Source of the DNA: JBFMAI01 sp040755725
GTDB lineage: Bacteria; Planctomycetota; Phycisphaerae; UBA1845; Fen-1342
Direction of reading: 5' to 3'
Length of the DNA stretch: 64,000 bases
Assembly: GCA_040755725.1 (NCBI GenBank)
Contig: JBFMAI010000023.1
Coordinates: forward strand, 186,001-250,000
Part shown: piece by piece, positions 58,283-64,000 of the stretch
How positions within the stretch are numbered: the stretch's first letter is position 1
How the letters are laid out: each line of letters opens with the position of its first letter
The notes under the pieces: generated by a model
What the model was told of the DNA's origin: nothing
What the model saw: only the letters and a program-made list of their open reading frames with translations
The model's database searches: none
Translations under genes and position numbers: made by a program

Positions 58283-59113
58283 ATGTTGACGAACACGAAT
58301 CGGCCCTCGGCGGCCCGCGAGTGGCTTGTGTCCTTGATGTCTTACGCCGTCGTGGTGGCCCCGTTCGGCTGCCAGCTTCAGGCCCCGTGGCTTAGCGAGG
58401 GCAACCTGACCACCTCGTCGCCCGGCCTGTTCCTCAACTCGGACACGTCCGCCCCGTTGGTCGCTGCCGGCCGCAGCCCCGCCGGCGATACGTTCTACGT
58501 CTTCGGCACCCGCCAGGACGACGGGGCCATCGCCGAGGTCGACTCGGTCCTCATCGAGACGGCGGGCGGGCAGCGCTCATTTGTCGTGTTCGAGCTGGGC
58601 CGACCGGTCTACGTGCAGGGACCAGATGGCAGCTACGTCCAGATCACCTACGCTGAAGTCTCGCCGCAACGCCTCGCCGCAACCGCGAAGGTCTACGACG
58701 CCCGGACCGGCAAATCCGAGACCGTGGCGGCGGAGATCGACTTGCAGGCGGTCGCGGAGGAGGTGGCCGCCGCCGTTGAGCAACTGACCGGCCGCCCGCT
58801 CGCGGTCCCCGAGGCCCCGGCGGCGGGCACGGCCAAGGTCCGCGACCGCGCCGGCCTGCTGAGCACCGCGTTGGCCATTGTGCCGTTGTTCCTTCTCGGT
58901 CAGGTCATGGTCGTGATTGCCGGGCAGCTCGTGACGCTGCTCTACGACGCCGTGGTCACAGTGGCGCGGGCGGCCGTCTTGGCCGCGTTCACGCCCGTGT
59001 TCCTGCTGGCGTCGCTGCTGGGCGAAGTCACCGTCCGGCTCGAAACGGTGCCGCTGCTCGAAGTGCTCATCGAGCTGCCCCTGCGACCGCTGGTAGAGGT
59101 GGTCGTTGAATAG
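58283..59113 (+). CDS. Exported or membrane-anchored protein of unknown function
   Basis: 276 residues from ATG 58283 with GGAGG 7 nt upstream. The N-terminal segment REWLVSLMSYAVVVAPFGC could be a lipoprotein-type signal with Cys at about 30. The middle is beta-rich (GDTFYVFGTRQDDGAIAEVDSVLI, RSFVVFELGRPVYVQGPDG). The C-terminal third is two or three long hydrophobic helices (ALAIVPLFLLGQVMVVIAGQ, AVLAAFTPVFLLASLLG). No family recognised. Its 3' end overlaps the next open frame by 8 bp. Confidence 0.68.
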   Translation: MLTNTNRPSAAREWLVSLMSYAVVVAPFGCQLQAPWLSEGNLTTSSPGLFLNSDTSAPLVAAGRSPAGDTFYVFGTRQDDGAIAEVDSVLIETAGGQRSFVVFELGRPVYVQGPDGSYVQITYAEVSPQRLAATAKVYDARTGKSETVAAEIDLQAVAEEVAAAVEQLTGRPLAVPEAPAAGTAKVRDRAGLLSTALAIVPLFLLGQVMVVIAGQLVTLLYDAVVTVARAAVLAAFTPVFLLASLLGEVTVRLETVPLLEVLIELPLRPLVEVVVE

Positions 59114-60362
59114 CGTGCGATGGGATGTAGATACCCCGCAGCACGCCGCTCACAAGCGCGCCGGAGTTGCGGCCAAGCCTCGACCAATCCAACGGCGAAC
59201 ACCGTGGGCACGCGTGGGTCTGATCAGCGTCTATTGGGCTGCGCTGGCAACGCCCTTGTACGCGCAGCCCTCCGCGGGCACGCCCCGCCCCGAAGCCCTG
59301 GAGAAGTTCGTGGCCTACCGGGCCGGCCTGCTGACCGATCAACTGGAGGTTGCCGAGACCGATTACGCCGGCTGGACGGGTGACCAGCCCGGGCGCACTC
59401 GCTACAAGACCATCCGGTTTGCCGGGGACCGGCGCGTCATCATTGATCGGGGCGACGAGGAAGGCATCGTCCTCCGGACCACTGAAGGCACGCCGGTGGC
59501 CAACTTGGATGCCGGCAGCTCACCGTACTTCCGGTTTGAAGCTCCGGGCGAGGTGTGGAGCCGCTCCGAGAACCCGCTGAGCCTGGTCCGTGTGCGCGAG
59601 CGGGCGCCCGAGTTGTGCGCCGACATTCGGACCCTCGGCGCAGCCCCCCTGCCCGTGAGCTTCGACATCCACGACCTGATCTGGCGTGACAACGTCCGCA
59701 ACCCGGCGGCCAGAACGTACGAGGAGAACGTGCAGGACGGCCTGCACGTCGTGCGGGTCCATGGCAGCCTCGGGACGACGACCTATTGGCTCGACCCCGC
59801 GCGCGGCTGGTCGCCGGTACGGGTGCGCAATGACTCTCCCGACGGCAGTTGGGCCGAGGCCCGTTGCGCGCTCGAACTTCTCGATGGGGTCTGGTTCCCC
59901 GTCGCGGTGGAGTCCTACCTGAGCCGCTTTGCCGACGGCAAACAGCCGGCCCGCGTAGTGCAAGTCCAAGCGGCCGCGTTCAACCGGCCGGAGCACGCCC
60001 TGGAGCTGACGATCGCCGACATCGGCGTGGAAACCGGCATGGTGATGGTCCGCACGGACGCACGCGGCCAGGAAAGCAGTGGGCGCTGGGACGGCACGCG
60101 TCTAGCTTCCGCGGAGGAATTCGAGCGGCGCCGGCTCGGAGGCGGACGTGCCGCTGTGGCTGACTCCGCGGACGGCGGTCGAAGCAGCGCGGAATCCGGT
60201 CGGCGCGGGGCTTTCCCTCTGGGAGGACTACGTCCGCAAGTTCATCGAGAAGTACCGGCTGGACGCGGCGCAGGAGCAGCAGGCCCTGCGAGCGCTCCGC
60301 AGTTGCCAGCAGCAGGCGCACGCGTATCTACGCCGAAAGAAACCGGACTTCGAACGACTTGA
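59106..60362 (+). CDS. Secreted planctomycete-type protein, N-terminal part of a frameshifted gene
   Basis: The frame opens at TTG 59106 (GTG 59115 is another choice, and no ribosome site decides). Signal-like RRTPWARVGLISVYWAALAT is followed by a beta-rich LolA-like domain (TRYKTIRFAGDRRVIIDRGD, VVRVHGSLGTTTYWLDPARGW, ALELLDGVWFPVAVESYLSRF). Up to about 60135 the sequence looks protein-like. After that this frame turns into Gly/Arg/Ala-rich junk, while another frame takes on good coding character. The real product therefore probably continues in the next entry after a one-base shift. Confidence 0.68.
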   Translation: MNSVRWDVDTPQHAAHKRAGVAAKPRPIQRRTPWARVGLISVYWAALATPLYAQPSAGTPRPEALEKFVAYRAGLLTDQLEVAETDYAGWTGDQPGRTRYKTIRFAGDRRVIIDRGDEEGIVLRTTEGTPVANLDAGSSPYFRFEAPGEVWSRSENPLSLVRVRERAPELCADIRTLGAAPLPVSFDIHDLIWRDNVRNPAARTYEENVQDGLHVVRVHGSLGTTTYWLDPARGWSPVRVRNDSPDGSWAEARCALELLDGVWFPVAVESYLSRFADGKQPARVVQVQAAAFNRPEHALELTIADIGVETGMVMVRTDARGQESSGRWDGTRLASAEEFERRRLGGGRAAVADSADGGRSSAESGRRGAFPLGGLRPQVHREVPAGRGAGAAGPASAPQLPAAGARVSTPKETGLRTT

Positions 60363-60600
60363 CCGGCTGCACGCGGCTTCGGGTGCCGATTCAACCACGG
60401 CCGGGCCCGACCAGGGACCGGCGAGCCCGGAGTTGCGGCGCCTGCTGATCCCGATCGATGACATCTTCAAGAAGCAGTTGAAGCCGCGGCTCGACATGAT
60501 CCCCACGCGCCGACAGCGGCTGGCCGTCGATCAAGAGGGGGCTGCGAACGCCGGTCGCCAGCCGCTCACCCGGCCCGCCGCTGGGTTGCCCCATCCATGA
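60142..60600 (+). CDS. C-terminal part of the frameshifted secreted protein
   Basis: The reading frame one base over from its upstream partner contains VPLWLTPRTAVEAARNPVG, LWEDYVRKFIEKYRLD, QALRALRSCQQQAHAYLRRKK and LRRLLIPIDDIFKKQLKPRLD: helical, charged and typical of the C-terminal end of planctomycete proteins of this type. It has a GTG at 60142 and a nearby GGAGG, so separate translation is not excluded. Continuation of the upstream protein after an indel near 60.12-60.14 kb is more likely. Confidence 0.62.
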   Translation, partial: ADVPLWLTPRTAVEAARNPVGAGLSLWEDYVRKFIEKYRLDAAQEQQALRALRSCQQQAHAYLRRKKPDFERLDRLHAASGADSTTAGPDQGPASPELRRLLIPIDDIFKKQLKPRLDMIPTRRQRLAVDQEGAANAGRQPLTRPAAGLPHP

Positions 60601-60670
60601 CGTCCACGCGAGGAGATGGCTCGGTTCGGTCTGCGGAGCGGCCACACCGGCGGCGCCCACGCCGGTGGGC

Positions 60671-61963
60671 TCACGGCGTGCCGGCGGTCGGGGCGGTGGG
60701 CTCGAACACCTGTTCAGCCCGCCGGACGGCGGCGGCGATGAACGGCTCGAACGACGAGATCGTCGCTTTCTCCGCCAGCCGCAGCACGTAATCCGTGGAC
60801 AGCTTAGCGAACCGCCGCTCGGTCAGCTCGGCCCGAATCTGGTCCTGCACTTCGGCAAAGGTCTTCTCGGCGGCCGGCCGCACCTCCCCGCACTTCACGA
60901 CATACCACCCCGCCTCCGTCTCGATCGGCTCGCTGACCTGCCCCGCGGTGAACTCAAAGACCTTCTGGCTGACGGCGTCGTAGGGCGGCTGCAAGGGGCG
61001 GCCGATAAACCCCCACGACCCGCCCGTATCGGCGTGCAGCCCCAGGGAATACTCGCGGGCCACGTCCTCGAACGGTCGCGCGGCGAGGGCCTCATGGGCC
61101 TCCCGCGCCCGGCGCATGGCCTTCAACTTCGCTTGGGACCGCGCCGCACTCGAAGCTCGTGCCCAATTGACCCCCTCGGGCAGGCATTTCTCGAACGGCA
61201 CCTCAATAATCAGCAGCTCGCGCGTCTCGGGCGTGACGTACCGCCCGTGGTTCCGCCGGTAGTAGCTCAACAAATCGTGCCGGCTCACCTGGACCTGGGG
61301 CATCAGCTTTTCGCGCGTGTACTGCCGCACCACCATCGACCGCCCCAGCATGGTGCGCAGTTGGTCCTTCGTCAGGTCGTGGCGACGGAGCAGGGCGTCC
61401 ATCCGCGCCTGGCTCCCCGCGCATTCCATCACGCGGTAGTTCTCCAGCTCCTTGTCGAGGGCGGCATCCAGGGCCTTGCGGTGCTCTTCCGAGAGCTGGG
61501 CCACCGCCTCGGCATAGATGAGCCGCGTCCCCAGCTCCTCCTGTGTGGCCCGCCGGATCGCCCGTCGCGCCTCCTCTCGGAACCCCGCCGCCGTCCGCGT
61601 CCGCCGCAACTCCTCCAGCGTCTGTCGCAGCGGAAACAGCACCTCCGGCACGGTCAGGATCGTGTCGTTGACGACGAGAATATCGGCCTGTATGGCCCCC
61701 GGCGTGGGCAGCAGCGGCGGCGTGCGCGCGGACCGCGGGGTCCGATCAACCGGCGGCGTCGCGGGCAAGCTGGTCGGGACGACCTCGCCCGCTTCAATCC
61801 GCGCCGCCCGGGCCGCGGCCAACTCCCCTTCGGTCTTGAGCTGCGGCCGCCGGGCGTCCGGTGGGGTGGTCGGCTCCGCGGGTTGCCGGCAACCCACGGT
61901 CAAGCCGGCCGCCAACAGACACAGCGCCCCACATAGGCCATTCGCTCGAAACATGTGTGCCAT
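60671..61963 (-). CDS. Parvulin-type peptidyl-prolyl isomerase lipoprotein (SurA/PrsA-like)
   Basis: About 430 residues. The start is at ATG 61963 or 61954; both give a signal ending LLAAGLTVGC (lipobox). A Pro-rich spacer follows (about 30-85). A helical chaperone-like region comes next (PEVLFPLRQTLEELRRT, LDKELENYRVMECAG, HDLTKDQLRTMLGRSMVVRQY). Last is a parvulin domain (RELLIIEVPFEKC, RPFEDVAREYSLGLHADTGGSW, QVSEPIETEAGWYVVKC). It probably assists folding of exported proteins from a membrane anchor. The gene is divergent from the cysteine desulfurase gene. Confidence 0.87.
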   Translation of the reverse strand: MAHMFRANGLCGALCLLAAGLTVGCRQPAEPTTPPDARRPQLKTEGELAAARAARIEAGEVVPTSLPATPPVDRTPRSARTPPLLPTPGAIQADILVVNDTILTVPEVLFPLRQTLEELRRTRTAAGFREEARRAIRRATQEELGTRLIYAEAVAQLSEEHRKALDAALDKELENYRVMECAGSQARMDALLRRHDLTKDQLRTMLGRSMVVRQYTREKLMPQVQVSRHDLLSYYRRNHGRYVTPETRELLIIEVPFEKCLPEGVNWARASSAARSQAKLKAMRRAREAHEALAARPFEDVAREYSLGLHADTGGSWGFIGRPLQPPYDAVSQKVFEFTAGQVSEPIETEAGWYVVKCGEVRPAAEKTFAEVQDQIRAELTERRFAKLSTDYVLRLAEKATISSFEPFIAAAVRRAEQVFEPTAPTAGTP

Positions 61964-62159
61964 AATACTGCATGGGCTGCCAGCTCCCAAGCACGGCGAC
62001 CCCGTGCATGCCGGCCCGCCGTAACAACCTCTGGAAGCACCCCCCCGTATCCTGCTACATTACAGGCGGGCCCCGCGGCCGCGGGTTGCCCCGGGGGGCA
62101 TGGACAATGGCAGACTGGCACCGGCCCGCCTGAGGTTAGTTCGCCACGAGGAGCCGTGC

Positions 62160-63353
62160 ATGCAGGACATCATCTACCTCGACAACGCCGCCACCAGCTT
62201 CCCTAAGCCTGACGCCGTTCACAACGCGGTGCGCGACTTCTACCGCAGCTACGGCGTCAACCCGGGCCGTACCGGGTGCGATTTGGCGCTGCACGCCGAG
62301 GAGATGATCCACAGCACGCGCAAGCGGCTGTCGGCCTTCTTCAATCGGAGCCTGGTGGCCGCCGGCAAGCCGAAGGACCCCAACCGGCTGGTGTTCACGC
62401 TGAACGCCACGATGAGCCTGAACCTGATCATCAACGGAATGATCGGCCCCGGCGACCACGTCGTGACGACGATGGTGGAGCACAACTCCGTGATCCGCCC
62501 CGTCAACCACAAGGTCCGCGAGGGGGCCGAGGCCACGTTTGTCCGCCCCGACGGCGAGGGCTATGTCGATCCGCAGGACATCCGCAGGGCGATCCGAAAG
62601 AACACCAAGCTCGTCATCGTGAACCACGGGTCGAACGTCATCGGCGCGGTCCAGGACCTCAGGGCCATCGGGGCCGTCTGCAAGGAGGCCGGCGTGCCGT
62701 TTGCGGTGGACACCGCCCAGACCGCCGGCGTCCTGCCCATCGACATGGCCGAGTGTCACATCAGTTTCCTGTCGTTCACCGGTCATAAAGGGCTCATGGC
62801 GCCCACCGGCACGGGCGGCATCTGTGTCGCCGATGACGCGGAAATCCGCGGGACGATCTACGGCGGCACGGGCGTCCGCAGTGCCGACCCGTACCACCTG
62901 ACCGAGTATCCGTACCGCCTGGAGGCCGGCACGCAGAACCTCGCCGGCATCGCCGGGCTGTCCGCCGGCCTCGATTGGATCGAGCAGCGCGGGTTGGAGA
63001 ACATCTACCGGCACGAGATGGAGCTGATGACGCTGCTGCAAAACGGCCTGGCCGAAATCGACGGCGTGACCATCTGCGGCACCCGCAGCCTCGTACGCCG
63101 CGTCGCCACCCTCTCGGTCACGGTGGAGGGCTACGACCCGTCCGACATCGGCACGATCCTCGACGTGGATTACGGCATTCAGACGCGGACGGGGCTGCAC
63201 TGCGCGCCGCTCATTCACGAGCACATCGGCACGACGCCGCGCGGCAGCGTCCGCTTTTCCGTCGGCCCATTCAACACGCGGGAACACGTGGAGACCGCGA
63301 TCCGCGCGGTGACCGAGGTGGCCGCGGACCGTTGCTCCTCGGTGCGCAGGTAA
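62160..63353 (+). CDS. Cysteine desulfurase-like class V aminotransferase
   Basis: 397 residues from ATG 62160 with GAGGAG 6 nt upstream. A PLP fold-type I, class V enzyme: YLDNAATSFPKP at the start, the cofactor-binding TTMVEHNSVIRP and VDTAQTAGVLPIDM, and the Schiff-base Lys in FTGHKGLMAPTGTGG. Near the end, TRTGLHCAPLIHEH supplies a Cys at the position of the mobile persulfide Cys loop. The pattern is that of the SufS-like 'cysteine desulfurase family' rather than IscS. No suf or isc genes are in the window. Confidence 0.88.
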   Translation: MQDIIYLDNAATSFPKPDAVHNAVRDFYRSYGVNPGRTGCDLALHAEEMIHSTRKRLSAFFNRSLVAAGKPKDPNRLVFTLNATMSLNLIINGMIGPGDHVVTTMVEHNSVIRPVNHKVREGAEATFVRPDGEGYVDPQDIRRAIRKNTKLVIVNHGSNVIGAVQDLRAIGAVCKEAGVPFAVDTAQTAGVLPIDMAECHISFLSFTGHKGLMAPTGTGGICVADDAEIRGTIYGGTGVRSADPYHLTEYPYRLEAGTQNLAGIAGLSAGLDWIEQRGLENIYRHEMELMTLLQNGLAEIDGVTICGTRSLVRRVATLSVTVEGYDPSDIGTILDVDYGIQTRTGLHCAPLIHEHIGTTPRGSVRFSVGPFNTREHVETAIRAVTEVAADRCSSVRR

Positions 63354-63426
63354 CCGGAAGCCACCCCGAAACCTGGATCTACATAGACGAGATAATCGAG
63401 ACAGCGGTTTTGGCCGAGGGTTTCGA

Positions 63427-63460
63427 CCCTCCCCCAACCCCTCCCTGGGAGCGAGGGGAG
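63427..63460. repeat. Repeat family 3, copy
   Basis: CCCTCCCCCAACCCCTCCCTGGGAGCGAGGGG, about 75 bp after the cysteine desulfurase stop. The loop has drifted from GAAAGG to GGAGCG. Confidence 0.78.
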
Positions 63461-63595
63461 TTCCGCGATAGCCTCCGGTCACACTGCGGTTCGGGCGGTA
63501 CGCGAACGTGTCACGCCCGCGGCCCGCGTCCGCCACGTCGCTTGCGGCGGCAACTTGCGTGCGGCGGCAGGCGTGGGTATCTTGGTAACGAGCTT

Positions 63596-63678
63596 GGGCG
63601 TGTGTCCGAGTGGCCAAAGGAGACGGGCTGTAAACCCGTTGGCGTCAGCCTACGTAGGTTCGAATCCTACCGCGCCCA
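63596..63678 (+). tRNA. tRNA-Tyr (anticodon GTA)
   Basis: 83 nt. The acceptor arms GGGCGTG and CGCGCCC pair over 7 bp with one G-T pair, and the discriminator is A. The anticodon stem is ACGGG/CCCGT with loop CTGTAAA, anticodon GTA at 63630-63632. A long variable arm (GGCGTCAGCCTACG region) makes it class II, as expected for bacterial tRNA-Tyr. The T arm is TAGG-TTCGAAT-CCTA. CCA is not encoded. Confidence 0.95.
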
Positions 63679-64000
63679 GTTCTTGCCGCTCTAGATTCTC
63701 TCGGGTTACGGCCGTTTTCCCCTTATTTTCAGCCGGTTCTTGGCGCATTCGCCGGACCGCCCGACGCGCCCCGCTCGCCACGCGATGACGTTCCCACGGG
63801 GACTCGATTGCCTCCCTCACCGTCGCGGCGGGAAGCGCTCGACATCCTGGATCCAGGCTGTGGACCTGCGCGGCTGGGCGCACCAGTCGACATTCAGAAC
63901 CCAGGCTCATGACCCCCGCGCGCCTGCGCATCCATTCACTGGCGCGTCTGTTGCTCTTCGTCCCCGCTCACGGTGCAACGTGCTGCCCGAGCCGAACTCA
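63679..64000. other. Right-end region, no gene recognised
   Basis: About 320 bp after the tRNA. It contains one minus-strand ORF across the tRNA edge that ends GAVGFEPT, a well-known artefact of translating tRNA antisense, and nothing else I can support. Confidence 0.6.

Noticed and set aside
63650..63931. Minus-strand ORF ending GAVGFEPT
   Set aside because: The C-terminus is antisense of the tRNA-Tyr, a well-known false gene product. It has no ribosome site.

Overview
The window is very GC-rich DNA that reads as a chromosomal segment of a Planctomycetota bacterium, probably a Phycisphaerae-like or related lineage. This is inferred from several PEP-CTERM proteins, a eukaryote-type (GT3) glycogen synthase, many secreted proteins of planctomycete type, GTG starts behind strong AGGAGG sites, and abundant dispersed palindromic repeats. 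No phage, CRISPR array, classical transposase or rRNA was seen. One tRNA (Tyr, GTA) lies near the right end.

Layout. 0-7 kb (minus): M14 carboxypeptidase lipoprotein, amidohydrolase, and three secreted or anchored proteins of unknown function. 7-10 kb (plus): Cys/Met-metabolism PLP enzyme and adenylosuccinate lyase. 10.5-18.8 kb (minus): two CNNM/CorC-type membrane proteins, a small PEP-CTERM-like protein, FkbM methyltransferase, a membrane glycosyltransferase with TPRs, PlsC and Cmk. 18.8-25 kb: HAD-like protein, PEP-CTERM protein, SGNH hydrolase, a pair of small coiled-coil proteins (one ESCRT-III-like in pattern) split by a four-helix-bundle gene that sits between inverted arrays of an 8-bp unit, then a TolB-like propeller. 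25-32 kb: thiolase-like enzyme plus DUF35 partner, a HTH-like protein of unknown role, two PEP-CTERM proteins, LipA and a 21-residue membrane peptide. 32-38 kb: UvrD/PcrA helicase, GAF-PP2C phosphatase, RimO. 38-45.5 kb: PEP-CTERM metallophosphoesterase, two paralogous lipoproteins, YchF, GH172-like protein, STAS protein and a MIO-type ammonia-lyase. 45.5-52.5 kb (minus): RodA-PBP2 elongation pair and a cluster with a C39-like protein, a LolA-like anchored protein and a Cys-rich exported protein. 53-64 kb: GT3 glycogen synthase, HtrA-like protease, two secreted unknowns, a gene that appears frameshifted, a parvulin-type PPIase, a cysteine desulfurase-like enzyme and tRNA-Tyr.

The most unusual theme is repeat biology. 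At least four dispersed palindromic families occur between genes, and copies also sit in frame inside or at the ends of coding sequences (RimO, the GT/TPR protein, RodA, amidohydrolase, SGNH hydrolase, PurB N-terminus). Separately, two elements share one architecture: arrays of an 8-bp unit beginning GTG, placed in inverted orientation. One carries a four-helix-bundle gene and interrupts an otherwise paired operon. The other is only about 115 bp, with no gene inside. I regard this as the best candidate for a poorly described mobile or self-propagating system in the window.
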